A stretch of DNA of 39,429 bases from JACVRW01 sp040509755 (GCA_040509755.1 JBEVKF010000095.1:1-39429); one strand, 5' to 3'; shown: positions 31,268 to 39,429, numbered from the stretch's first letter. The notes: generated by a model not told the origin, from the sequence alone. Numbers and translations: made by a program.

Positions 31268-34200
31268 CTGCACACCCGGCGCCCCACCTTTCGCTTCCTC
31301 GCCCTCAGCATTTCCCTTGTCTTGGCCATGCTTGTCGTGCCTGCCGCGGGCCATGCGGCGAAGGGCAAGGACAGCGACCGCGACGGTCTGAGCGACCGTT
31401 TCGAGCGTTCTTCCTCGCACACCAAGCCCCAGGACGGCGACACCGACGCTGACGGCCTTGGCGACGGGCGGGAGGTGCACCGGACGCGCACCAACCCGCG
31501 CCGGGCGGACACCGATAAGGACGGCCTGTCCGATGGCCGCGAGATCCGCATTCGAACGGACCCCCGCGATCGGGACACCGACGGCGATGGCCTGACGGAC
31601 GGCAGCGAGGTCGACGGTGCAACAGTCTTCAGCCGGCCGTTCTTCGAAGACAGCAGCTTCGAGGCGTCGAATCCGCGACGCGCCGATACCGACGGGGACG
31701 GCCTCTCCGACCGCGCCGAGAGGCGGCTTGGAACCAGCGCCGTCAGGGCAGATACCGACGGCGACGGCTACAGCGATTACCAAGAGGTGAAGGCGGGCAC
31801 TGACCCGCTCGATCCCAACAGCCCCGCGCAGCCTCCGCCGCCGCCGCCTGCGCCTCCGCCTTCGGACACCACGCCCCCGGATACCGCGATCACCGCCGGT
31901 CCGTCCGGGACCACAGCTTCGACCTCCGCCGAGTTCACCTTCACGTCCTCCGAGGCGTCCTCGACCTACTCCTGTCGCCTCGACGGAGCCGCCTACGGGT
32001 CCTGCGGCTCACCGAAGGCATTCACGGGTCTGGCCCCCGGGACGCACACGTTCGACGTCCGAGCCAGCGACTCGGCCGGCAACACTGATGCCACTGCCGC
32101 CTCACGCACGTGGACCGTCAGCACGCCTGACACCACGCCGCCCGACACCGCGATCACCGCCGGCCCTTCGGGTTCGACGGGGGCGACCACGGCAAGTTTC
32201 AGCTTCTCCTCGAGCGAAGCGGCTTCGACCTTTGAGTGCCGCATCGACGCGGCTGCCTACGGATCCTGCAGCTCGCCGAAGGCCTACGCCGGCCTGGCCG
32301 TGGGCTCGCACACGTTCGACGTCCGCGCCACAGACGCGGCCGGTAACGCCGACGCCACGGCCGCGTCACGCACCTGGACCGTGACCTCACCCGGCGACAC
32401 CACCGCTCCGGACACGTCGAGTTCCGCGGGTCCGTCGGGCACGACGTCTTCGACTGGCGCGAGCGTTTCGTTCGCTTCCTCTGAGTCGGGTTCGTCGTTT
32501 GAGTGTCGGCTCGACGGTTCGGCTTGGGGGGCTTGCAGCTCGCCGAAGGCCTACACCGGTGTAGCCACTGGCTCCCACAGCTTTGACGTACGGGCGATCG
32601 ACGCCGCTGGCAATGTCGACGCGAGCCCGGCCACGCGGGCCTGGACTGTGGATGCGTCGGCTCCGGACACGTCGATTTCGGCGGGTCCCTCGGGTACGAC
32701 CTCTTCGACTTCGGCGAGCGTTTCGTTCGATTCCTCCGAGTCCGGCTCGACGTTCGAGTGCCGGCTCGATTCGGGAGCTTGGGCCGCGTGCGCGTCGCCC
32801 AAGGCTTATTCAGGTCTCGCAAGTGGCTCCCACAGCTTTGACGTCCGGGCGATCGACGCCGCCGGCAATGTCGACGCGAGCCCGGCCTCCCGCGCCTGGA
32901 CTGTGGATGCGTCCGCGCCGGACACGTCGATCTCGGCGGGTCCCTCGGGCACAACGACGGCGACTACGGCGAGCGTTTCGTTCGATTCCTCTGAGTCCGG
33001 CTCGTCGTTTGAGTGCCGGCTCGACGGCTCGGCTTGGGGGGCTTGCAGCTCGCCGAAGGCCTACACCGGGCTGGCAAACGGCGTCCATACCTTCGAGGCT
33101 CGCGCGATCGACGCCGCCGGCAATGTGGACGCGACCCCGGCCTCGCGAACCTGGACCGTCGGCACCGACCCGACCGGGACCGACCGCTACTTGAGTCCCA
33201 CGGGTTCAGACTCGGCGGCCTGCACGCAGGCCGCTCCCTGCCGGACGATCACTCGCGGATATCAGGTGGCTCAGCCGGGTCAGACCGTCGTCATGGCCGC
33301 GGGTAGCTACGCCGACGCAAGCGTGCCCCCGGACGCTTCGAAGACCTCGCCGACGGACGTGGTCGTCAGGCCGGCTGCCGGCGCCAGCGTGTCCCTGTCG
33401 AGCGAAATCCACGTCACAGCCAAGCACCTCGAGCTGCGCGGTCTGGCGTTCCAGAGGCGGCTCTGGGTCGACGGCGCGGCCGAGGACCTCACGGTCCGCG
33501 ACGCGGACCTCGCCACCTTCACGGTCATGTCGAGCGGTGCGCAGTCGCCCAAGGACATCTCGTTCATAGGGGGCGAGACCGGCCCCTCGCTCGATGCCAA
33601 CAACATCATCGCCTCGAACGGCAACTCGACTACGGCGTCGCCTCGGAACGTGGTGATCGACGGGATGACGTTCCACGACTTCACGCTCAGCGCGGGGTCC
33701 AGCTCGCATGTCGAGTGCCTGCAGGTCTGGGCGGCGGACGGCCTGACGATCCGCAACAGCCGCTTCCGCAACTGCGAGGTCTTCGACATCTTTCTCCAGA
33801 AGCTGCCCGGAGGAGCGGCCGCGACGCCCAGCAACATCCTGATCGAGAACAACTTCATGGACTGCTGTGGCGACGGGTTCTATGCCATCCGCATGGGCAA
33901 CCACGCGGGCACGGCTTGGAGCAACGTCACGATCCGCAACAACTCCTTCAACAAGGCGATCAACCCCGATCCCGACGTGTCCTTCTCGAACGTGAAGATC
34001 GTCGGGAACATCGGCCCCAAGGTCGACTTCTACTCCCAGAACACCGACTCGGTGAAGCCCCAGCCCGCGGGCGTGACGACCGACTACAACGTCTGGTACG
34101 CCGGGGCGAAGGTCGGCACGCACGACAAGGTGGCGCCCTCGGGCTTCATCGATCCGGCGGCGTTCAACTTCCATATCGGGCCGCTGTCCGCCGCCGTAAA

Positions 34201-35749
34201 CGCCGCCGACCCAGGGAATGCACCTGGCGCCGACATCGACGGCGAAGCTCGCCCCTCCGGCACCGCTCCCGACGCCGGCGCGGACGAGGTCACCGGCTCG
34301 CCGCCTCCGCCGCCTCCGCCTCCGCCGCCGCCCGGCGACACCACCCCGCCCGACACCTCCCTCGACTCGGGTCCCTCGGGCACGACCAGCTCCACATCAG
34401 GCAGCTTCGCGTTCAGCTCATCCGAGAGCGGGTCGACGTACGGCTGCCGTCTGGACGCGGGCGCCTGGGCCTCGTGCAGCTCACCCAAGGCCTACACGAG
34501 CCTGGCGGACGGCACCCATACCTTCAGCGTGCGCGCCACCGACGCAGCGGGCAACGTCGATGCCACTGAGGCCACACGCACGTGGACGGTGAGCACCACC
34601 TCGTCCGGTGGCGGAGCCGCGGTATTCCTGAGCGCATCCGGTTCGGACACCGCGTCGTGCTCGCAAGCGGCACCCTGTCGCGGCTTCAATCGCGCCTACC
34701 AGGTGGCCCAGCCCGGGCAGGTGGTCGAGCTCGCCGCGGGCAGCTACGGCGCGCAGACGATCTCCCACGACGCATCGAAGACGTCGGCGAGCGACGTTAC
34801 GTTCCGCCCGGCGACCGGGGCCGGCGTGACGATCGGCAATCTGACCACCTACGCCTCGCACCTGACGGTCGAGGCGATGAACTCGGGTGACCTCACGGCT
34901 CGCGTCACAGACCCACCCGGCAGCTACCAGGTGACCGACATCACCTTCAAGAACATGGACGCCCGCAACTTCATGGTCTTCTCCGCAACGGACGTGAGCT
35001 TCATCGGCGGCGACTACGGTCCCGCCAGCTCCTGCGGAGGGCCGTACGGCGGCAGCAACAACAGCATCCGTCGCTACCCCGGGGCGGTCAACCCGTCCGG
35101 AATCCTGATCGACGGCGTGACGATCCACGACATCCAGACCTACGACGCCGGCCCTTGTCACATGGAGGGCCTGGCCGTCTTCGCGGGCGACGGCGTCACC
35201 GTGCGCAACTCGAAGTTCTTCCGCAACTCGATCTACGACATCTTCCTGCAGGCGAACAGCGGGCCGGTGTTGAATGTGACCCTGGAGAACAACTGGTTCG
35301 CCAAGAGCACGGGAGCCGCATACGGCGGCAGCGGCGCGAGCGCCGTCGCCTTCTCAGGCTCCAGCAGCAACTTCGCCAACACGCTGATACGCCACAACTC
35401 GTTCAACGACGTTCTCTCGGTGGACGACAACGGCGTGAACCCGGCCTACTCGAACTTCCGCGTGGTCGCCAACGTCGGGAAGCTCCCGTACAACGCATGC
35501 GGCCAGCAGGTGAGCTTCAGCTACAACGTCTGGCAAGGCCAGGCCTGCACGTCGACCGACCGCGGGCTCGGTGGTGCTGCCCTGCCGTTCGTCAACTCCA
35601 GCGACACGGCGTCCCTCGACTATCACCTCACCGGCGGGGTGGGCCAGGACCTCGTGCCCGACGCGGCGTCCTCGGTCATGCGTGACATCGACGGCGACGC
35701 CCGCCCGATGGGCGGCGCCCGCGACGCGGGGTCCGACGAGCGCGGCTAG
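31268..35749 (+). CDS. Giant secreted multidomain protein: Ca-binding repeats, Ig-like repeats, two beta-helices
   Basis: 1493 residues if read from CTG 31268, which gives a full signal peptide (MHTRRPTFRFLALS then ISLVLAMLVVPAAGHA). The first ordinary start, TTG 31322, would cut it in half. An in-frame TAG lies just upstream. Order: thrombospondin-type-3-like calcium repeats with DxDxDGxxD (about 45-190, such as DTDGDGLSD); a Pro linker; five Ig-like repeats (about 200-630, each with GPSGTT, FECRLD, SPKAY and RTWTV); beta-helix 1 (about 636-1015); a Pro run; a sixth Ig-like repeat (about 1024-1110); and beta-helix 2 (about 1118-1493). Both helices have GSYxxxxxxxDASKT, an HxE motif and DIFLQ, and end DIDGxARPxG. 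It probably binds or cuts polysaccharide at the surface. It ends in the CTAG shared with the aminotransferase. Confidence 0.85.
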   Translation: MHTRRPTFRFLALSISLVLAMLVVPAAGHAAKGKDSDRDGLSDRFERSSSHTKPQDGDTDADGLGDGREVHRTRTNPRRADTDKDGLSDGREIRIRTDPRDRDTDGDGLTDGSEVDGATVFSRPFFEDSSFEASNPRRADTDGDGLSDRAERRLGTSAVRADTDGDGYSDYQEVKAGTDPLDPNSPAQPPPPPPAPPPSDTTPPDTAITAGPSGTTASTSAEFTFTSSEASSTYSCRLDGAAYGSCGSPKAFTGLAPGTHTFDVRASDSAGNTDATAASRTWTVSTPDTTPPDTAITAGPSGSTGATTASFSFSSSEAASTFECRIDAAAYGSCSSPKAYAGLAVGSHTFDVRATDAAGNADATAASRTWTVTSPGDTTAPDTSSSAGPSGTTSSTGASVSFASSESGSSFECRLDGSAWGACSSPKAYTGVATGSHSFDVRAIDAAGNVDASPATRAWTVDASAPDTSISAGPSGTTSSTSASVSFDSSESGSTFECRLDSGAWAACASPKAYSGLASGSHSFDVRAIDAAGNVDASPASRAWTVDASAPDTSISAGPSGTTTATTASVSFDSSESGSSFECRLDGSAWGACSSPKAYTGLANGVHTFEARAIDAAGNVDATPASRTWTVGTDPTGTDRYLSPTGSDSAACTQAAPCRTITRGYQVAQPGQTVVMAAGSYADASVPPDASKTSPTDVVVRPAAGASVSLSSEIHVTAKHLELRGLAFQRRLWVDGAAEDLTVRDADLATFTVMSSGAQSPKDISFIGGETGPSLDANNIIASNGNSTTASPRNVVIDGMTFHDFTLSAGSSSHVECLQVWAADGLTIRNSRFRNCEVFDIFLQKLPGGAAATPSNILIENNFMDCCGDGFYAIRMGNHAGTAWSNVTIRNNSFNKAINPDPDVSFSNVKIVGNIGPKVDFYSQNTDSVKPQPAGVTTDYNVWYAGAKVGTHDKVAPSGFIDPAAFNFHIGPLSAAVNAADPGNAPGADIDGEARPSGTAPDAGADEVTGSPPPPPPPPPPPGDTTPPDTSLDSGPSGTTSSTSGSFAFSSSESGSTYGCRLDAGAWASCSSPKAYTSLADGTHTFSVRATDAAGNVDATEATRTWTVSTTSSGGGAAVFLSASGSDTASCSQAAPCRGFNRAYQVAQPGQVVELAAGSYGAQTISHDASKTSASDVTFRPATGAGVTIGNLTTYASHLTVEAMNSGDLTARVTDPPGSYQVTDITFKNMDARNFMVFSATDVSFIGGDYGPASSCGGPYGGSNNSIRRYPGAVNPSGILIDGVTIHDIQTYDAGPCHMEGLAVFAGDGVTVRNSKFFRNSIYDIFLQANSGPVLNVTLENNWFAKSTGAAYGGSGASAVAFSGSSSNFANTLIRHNSFNDVLSVDDNGVNPAYSNFRVVANVGKLPYNACGQQVSFSYNVWQGQACTSTDRGLGGAALPFVNSSDTASLDYHLTGGVGQDLVPDAASSVMRDIDGDARPMGGARDAGSDERG
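32396..33160 (+). repeat. Tandem 255-bp units encoding Ig-like repeats 3-5
   Basis: Three adjacent units of 255 bases (85 codons) are highly alike at DNA level: the segment GCGAGCGTTTCGTTCG recurs at 32459, 32714 and 32969, exactly 255 apart. Units 3 and 5 also share a long near-identical block about CGGCTTGGGGGGCTTGCAGC, 510 bases apart, which unit 4 lacks. This points to recent duplication followed by exchange. Repeats 1, 2 and 6 are more diverged. Confidence 0.85.
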
Positions 35750-36906
35750 GCCGGGACCGCTCGCCCGACCGACTCGGCGAGCTGCTCGAGTGTCGCGTCC
35801 GACATCCCGGGCCAGAGCGGAAGGGAGAGGATGGAGCCGGCCAGCGCCTCCGCGACCGGGAGCGCTCCCCGGCCGAGGCCGACATCCGCGTAGGCCGCGG
35901 TGAGGTGAATCGGCGTGGGGTAGTGGATTGCGGTCGAGACCCCGTCCGCCTGGAGTAGCTCGCGCAACTCGTCGCGGCGGTCGGTGCGCACGACGTAGAG
36001 GTGATAGACGTGATCGCCCTCCGGCGGCGGCGAGGGAAGCTCCAGCGGGAGATGGGCGAGCAGGCCGGCGAGGCGCGCGCCGAGAGCGCGACGCGCCTCG
36101 TTCCATTCCTCGAGGTGGCGGAGCTTGACCCGTAGCACCGCGGCCTGCACGGCATCCAGGCGAGCCGTCGTGCCCGGTATGCGGTGGCTATGACGCCGGC
36201 CGGGTTGCTCGCCGTGGGCGCGCAGCAGTCTCACCCGGTCGGCAAGTTCCGCGTCGGAGGTGACGACAGCACCACCGTCTCCCCAGCCGCCGAGATTCTT
36301 GGTCGGATAGAAGCTGAAGCATCCGAGATCACCGACGGCGCCGGCACGATCGGTGCCGATGCTCGCGCCGTGTGCCTGACACGCGTCCTCCACGACCGCG
36401 ATCCCCGCCACGCGCGCGAGCGCAGTCACCGCCTCCATGTCGACGGTGGCCCCGTAGAGGTGCACGGGGATCACACACCTGACCTTGGGATTGAGCGCGG
36501 CCGCGATGCTCTCCGGGGTGATCAGGCCGGTAGCCGGATCGACGTCGACGAACCTGGGTGTGGCGCCGACCAGAGTCACGGCCTCCGCGGTCGCGATGAA
36601 CGAGTTGGCGGGGACGAGCACCTCGTCGCCGGGACCCACCTCCAGTGCTCGCAGCGCCAGCACGAGAGCCTCGGTCCCGGAGGAGACGCCGATCGCGTGC
36701 GGAGCGCCGCAGAACCGCGCGAAGTCCTCCTCGAAGCCCTCGACCGCGTCACCGAGCGTGAAGGCTGAGCGGCTCGCGACGTCGCGAACCGCGTCCATCA
36801 ACTGCTCGAACAGCTCGGGGTATGCGGAGTCGAGCCGGACAAAGGGAATCGGGCCCCGGGCCGGATGAGTCCCGCCCGGTGCCGGGTTGGGTGCTGGGAA
36901 GCTCAC
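35746..36906 (-). CDS. DegT/DnrJ/EryC1/StrS-type sugar aminotransferase
   Basis: 386 residues from GTG 36906. A PLP enzyme that transfers an amino group to a keto nucleotide sugar in the cytoplasm. IPFVRLDSAYPELFEQLMDA opens the family fold. GVSSGTEALVLALRAL (73-88) binds the PLP phosphate, VVEDACQAHGA (171-181) holds Asp174 for the PLP ring, and FSFYPTKNLGGWGDGGAVV contains the Schiff-base Lys203. RLDAVQAAVLRVKL and HLYVVRT are also typical. The catalytic set is complete. It starts five bases after the NarL-like stop, so the two are one operon. With the dehydrogenase across the divergent gap it would make an amino sugar, in the way of WbpB/WbpE pairs. Confidence 0.92.
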   Translation of the reverse strand: MSFPAPNPAPGGTHPARGPIPFVRLDSAYPELFEQLMDAVRDVASRSAFTLGDAVEGFEEDFARFCGAPHAIGVSSGTEALVLALRALEVGPGDEVLVPANSFIATAEAVTLVGATPRFVDVDPATGLITPESIAAALNPKVRCVIPVHLYGATVDMEAVTALARVAGIAVVEDACQAHGASIGTDRAGAVGDLGCFSFYPTKNLGGWGDGGAVVTSDAELADRVRLLRAHGEQPGRRHSHRIPGTTARLDAVQAAVLRVKLRHLEEWNEARRALGARLAGLLAHLPLELPSPPPEGDHVYHLYVVRTDRRDELRELLQADGVSTAIHYPTPIHLTAAYADVGLGRGALPVAEALAGSILSLPLWPGMSDATLEQLAESVGRAVPA

Positions 36907-36911
36907 GCGCG

Positions 36912-37589
36912 TTACCCCAGTGCCGTGTCTTGGGAGACGGCGTCGAGGATGAGGGCGCGCAGCCCCTCGCCCGGATCGAGTACAAGCGCGGTGGCCTCCT
37001 TGCGCGAGCGCACGCCGAGCTTCTCGAATGCGGTGGCCAGGTGGCTCTTGACTGTGCTCTCCGCCAAGAAGAGCCGGCTTGCGATCTCGCGGTTCTGCAA
37101 ACCGGTTACGACCAGCCCGAGGACCTGGCGCTCCCGATGTGAGAAGGCGGGGCGCACGATGCAGCGCCGAAGCTCGCGTGGAACCACCACGTGGCCGACC
37201 GCGACGGTTCGAATCACCGCCGGGAGGCAGCTTTCGAGGTCGGCCTCCAGGACCACCCCGGCCGCGCCGTTGTTGATCGCCTCTCGCACGTTGATGTTGC
37301 GCGCGCCGTAGGCCACCACGACGACCTGGGCCTTGGCGCCGTTCGCCGGATGCAGCCCGCGCAGGATGGTCATGCTCGCTGCCTTGGAGAGGTCGCACAC
37401 GACCACCGTGACCTGCCCGGGTACGGCCTCTGAAGCGGTGTCGCCCGCGGGCGCTACACCGAAGCCGGCGGCCCGCAAAGTCGACCGAACCCGCCGCGCC
37501 GTGAGTGTGTCGTCCGCCACGACGGTCGTCGAGATAACAGGTCCGGAGCTGCTGGGACCGGGAGGGTCAAGTGCTAGCGAATTCGCCAT
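36912..37589 (-). CDS. NarL/FixJ-like regulator with atypical receiver domain
   Basis: 225 residues from ATG 37589, with GGA eight to ten bases upstream; TTG 37601 would add four. The N-terminal receiver-like domain (about 18-138) keeps acidic residues Asp26-Asp27 and a phospho-site-like Asp66 (VVVCDLSKA). The usual Thr/Ser is Ala93 (VVVVAYGAR), and the conserved Lys is absent: GVVLEAD has Leu-Glu where a Lys is expected. Phosphorylation control is therefore doubtful. The C-terminal LuxR-type HTH is standard: FSHRERQVLGLVVTGLQNRE and IASRLFLAESTVKSHLATAF. It is the first gene of the operon with the aminotransferase and is divergent from the dehydrogenase, so it may control both. Confidence 0.87.
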   Translation of the reverse strand: MANSLALDPPGPSSSGPVISTTVVADDTLTARRVRSTLRAAGFGVAPAGDTASEAVPGQVTVVVCDLSKAASMTILRGLHPANGAKAQVVVVAYGARNINVREAINNGAAGVVLEADLESCLPAVIRTVAVGHVVVPRELRRCIVRPAFSHRERQVLGLVVTGLQNREIASRLFLAESTVKSHLATAFEKLGVRSRKEATALVLDPGEGLRALILDAVSQDTALG

Positions 37590-37764
37590 CTGGGGATCCA
37601 ACGCTTAAAACCCCCTCGCACTTTTGTCGCGGCTCGCGCAAGTGCTGCGGCCCATCGCTCGTTCATCGGTCGTGCCATTCGATTCGAACAGCGGCGAGTT
37701 CCCTGTCCGGCAGAGAATCAGCTCGCAGAGAAACGGTCATCACGTCACAGTCGGCGAGGAGAGC
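37590..37764. promoter_or_regulatory. Divergent control region of the amino-sugar module
   Basis: 175 bases between the NarL-like ATG and the dehydrogenase TTG. AT content is locally higher near 37602-37627 (TTAAAACCCCC, ACTTTTG), which suggests a promoter for the regulator on the minus strand, but no clean -35/-10 pair was found. GAGGAG at 37756-37761 is the ribosome binding site of the dehydrogenase. Confidence 0.4.
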
Positions 37765-38799
37765 TTGCCTCCGCTGCGAACCGCGGTCGTAGGCTACGGC
37801 TACTGGGGCCCCAACCTGGTACGCAACGTCGCCGAGCGGTCCGAGCTGACGCTCATGGCGCTCTGCGAGAGCGACCCGCTGCGAGCAACCGAGTTCGCAA
37901 AGCGCGTGACGGGCGTTCCGGTCTTCGGGGACCTGGAGGCCATCCTGCGCAGCCCGGAGGTGGAAGCGATCGTCGTGGCCACACCGCCGCGCACGCACTA
38001 TGCGATCGCCAAGCGTGCGCTGGACGCCGGCAAGCACGTGCTGGTGGAGAAGCCGCTTGCCACCACGGCCTCCGACGCGCGCGACCTCGTGGCGACGGCG
38101 CAGGAGCGCGACCTGGTCCTGATGCCGGGACATACCTTCGTCTACAGCCCGGCCGTGAACAAGGTGCGAGACCTGATCAAGGGCGGCGAGCTCGGCGAGG
38201 TCTACTTCGTCACGTCCTCCCGCATGAACCTCGGCAAGTACCAGCAGGACGGCGTCGTCTGCGATCTCGCGCCGCACGACCTCTCGATCCTGATGTACTG
38301 GCTCGAGCAGCCCGTCGTGCAGATCTCCACTGCGGCTCGCAGCGTCTTCCAGGACGGCGTGCCGGAGACCGCGTTCATATCCCTCCTGTTCGAGGAGGGC
38401 GCCGCCGCGAACATTCAGATCTCCTGGCTTGCCCCACGGAAGGTACGCCAGATGGTCGTGGTCGGCAGCAAGCGGATGGTGCAGTACGACGATGGCGCCT
38501 CGGACGAGTCCGTGCGCATCTACGACCGCGGCATGGAGTTCACGACGCCCGCGAACTTCGGCGAATACCAGCTGACGTATCGCAGCGGCGACGTGATCCT
38601 TCCTCGAATCGACGTGGCGGAGCCACTCGGCCTCGAGCTCGCGGACTTCGCGCGTTCGATCCGCACGGGTAGCGAGCCGCGCTCGAACGCCCAACTCGGG
38701 CTCGACATCGTGGTCGCCATCGAAGGCGCACAGGAGTCGCTCGAGCGGGGAGGCGAGCCCGTCTCGCTGGTCCGCTCGGACGTCCGGGCCGTGGCGTGA
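37765..38799 (+). CDS. Gfo/Idh/MocA-family sugar dehydrogenase
   Basis: 344 residues from TTG 37765, just behind GAGGAG, giving MPPLRTAVVGYGYWGPNLVR; the glycine motif GYGYWG then sits at the normal place. A reading from 37624 adds 47 residues without family features. NAD(P) binding is followed by VVATPPRTHYAIAKRALDAG, HVLVEKPLAT with the catalytic-site Lys of EKP, and MPGHTFVYSPAVNKVRDLI. CDLAPHDLSILMYWL holds the Asp and His of the active site. The family oxidises nucleotide sugars; this subgroup often sits beside DegT aminotransferases in UDP-diamino-sugar pathways. It is divergent from the NarL-aminotransferase operon, and its stop overlaps the next start (GTGA). Confidence 0.9.
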   Translation: MPPLRTAVVGYGYWGPNLVRNVAERSELTLMALCESDPLRATEFAKRVTGVPVFGDLEAILRSPEVEAIVVATPPRTHYAIAKRALDAGKHVLVEKPLATTASDARDLVATAQERDLVLMPGHTFVYSPAVNKVRDLIKGGELGEVYFVTSSRMNLGKYQQDGVVCDLAPHDLSILMYWLEQPVVQISTAARSVFQDGVPETAFISLLFEEGAAANIQISWLAPRKVRQMVVVGSKRMVQYDDGASDESVRIYDRGMEFTTPANFGEYQLTYRSGDVILPRIDVAEPLGLELADFARSIRTGSEPRSNAQLGLDIVVAIEGAQESLERGGEPVSLVRSDVRAVA

Positions 38800-39429
38800 C
38801 CCAGGCGCGCGCTTCGTTGCGCGTCTGCATGGTCCACTACTCGGACTTCGGTGTCGACTCGCGCATCCAGCGCCAGGCGCGAGCCCTTGCAGAGCGTGGC
38901 GACGAGGTGCATCTGGTCTGCCTGAGCCCGTCCTCCTCCGTGCCCGTGGGCACAGGGGAGATCCATGTGCACGGTGTCATGGGGGAGAAGGCCGGTGGCG
39001 GCGCGGCGAGCTACCTCAAGGGCTACGGCACATTCTTCGTGCGGGCGCTGCGCCGCGTGAGCGCGCTCGACGCCGCCGCGCCCTTCGACCTCGTCGAAGC
39101 TCACAACATGCCGGACTTCCTCACCCTCGCCGCTCTGCGCCCGAAACGGCGTGGGGCACCGGTCATCCTGAATGTCCACGACACGTTCCCGGAGCTGTTT
39201 GCCACGAAGTTCGGCGACGGGGCGCCGCGGGCGGCCGTCAGCCTGCTCCGCCTGGAAGAGCGCTGGAGCGCTGCCCTGGCGGACGCGGTGGTGGTTGTCA
39301 CCTCGGAAGCCGGCGACATCCTGAATGCCCGTGGGGTTGGCGTCGACCGGACCACGGTGATCATGAACACGCCCGACGAGCGGCTCTTTGGCCCGCAGCG
39401 CGAGGCGCAGACGCTGCCCGCCGACGGGC
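38796..39429 (+). CDS. Glycosyltransferase family 4, N-terminal part (runs off the window)
   Basis: The frame opens at GTG 38796, overlapping the dehydrogenase stop, and is open for 211 codons to the window end. It reads MTQARASLRVCMVHYSDFGV, then DSRIQRQARALAERGDEVHL, a GT-B acceptor domain. FDLVEAHNMPDFLTLAAL, ILNVHDTFPELFATKFG and ALADAVVVVTSEAG are typical of GT4 enzymes before the donor domain, which lies outside. It likely uses or follows the amino sugar made by the adjacent enzymes. Confidence 0.85.
   Translation, partial: MTQARASLRVCMVHYSDFGVDSRIQRQARALAERGDEVHLVCLSPSSSVPVGTGEIHVHGVMGEKAGGGAASYLKGYGTFFVRALRRVSALDAAAPFDLVEAHNMPDFLTLAALRPKRRGAPVILNVHDTFPELFATKFGDGAPRAAVSLLRLEERWSAALADAVVVVTSEAGDILNARGVGVDRTTVIMNTPDERLFGPQREAQTLPADG

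Noticed and set aside
32396..33160. 255-bp tandem units considered as a mobile element
   Set aside because: They are in-frame Ig-like domain repeats inside one gene, without ends or transposase.
36913..36924. TACCCCAGTGCC matching half of the palindrome at 29381-29400
   Set aside because: A 12-base match in a 39-kb window is expected by chance, and it lies at the NarL-like stop codon and aminotransferase start without symmetry.
37200..37220. tRNA T-arm-like string GGTTCGAATC
   Set aside because: It lies inside the NarL-like coding region, and no cloverleaf or acceptor stem surrounds it.

Overview
The window is GC-rich DNA (by eye well above 65%) with short intergenic gaps, many GTG and TTG starts, and a recJ-relA pair placed behind what looks like the tail of secF. 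This points to an actinobacterium. The many surface repeats and Gly-rich envelope proteins suggest the class Thermoleophilia (Solirubrobacter/Conexibacter type). The phylum is fairly secure; the class is an inference.

Layout. (1) 1-5576, housekeeping: a Pro/Lys-rich C-terminal tail (probably SecF), a small membrane protein, recJ, and relA/spoT. (2) 5573-22981, an envelope polysaccharide locus: four glycosyltransferases, two NAD-dependent sugar epimerases, a methyltransferase, a Wzx-like flippase, an AsnB-type amidotransferase, two Wzy/ligase-type polymerases, a lipoprotein and a secreted glycosidase. One polymerase carries an apparent carbohydrate-binding insert. The other is fused to a complete WecA/MraY-type initiating phosphosugar transferase and a TPR tail. 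Two short gene remnants (7527-7832 and 10007-10163) show the locus has been remodelled. (3) 22982-25199, surface proteins and lipid metabolism: an RTX-like repeat protein with its own promoter, a Gly/Ser-rich membrane-anchored protein, and a diacylglycerol-kinase-type lipid kinase. (4) 25252-31170, regulation: a large LuxR-family ATPase regulator, an ECF sigma factor, a nucleotidyltransferase-like protein with an eroded active site, and two nearly identical small genes (347 bp with 10 mismatches) that flank the sigma/nucleotidyltransferase pair. (5) 31268-35749: one very large secreted protein with calcium-binding repeats, six Ig-like repeats and two beta-helix domains. (6) 35746-39429, a second sugar module: a NarL-like regulator with an atypical receiver, a DegT/DnrJ aminotransferase, a Gfo/Idh/MocA dehydrogenase and a truncated glycosyltransferase.

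How the genes work together (inference). The WecA-like domain would load the first sugar phosphate on undecaprenyl phosphate. The glycosyltransferases, epimerases, methyltransferase and AsnB homologue would build and decorate the repeat unit, the flippase would export it, and the Wzy-like proteins would polymerise or transfer it. The glycosidase and lipoprotein would act outside the membrane. The aminotransferase/dehydrogenase pair would supply an amino sugar. No tRNA, rRNA, CRISPR array or insertion sequence was recognised. The most unusual items are the transferase-polymerase-TPR fusion, the polymerase with the carbohydrate-binding insert, the catalytically eroded nucleotidyltransferase, and the duplicated small gene.
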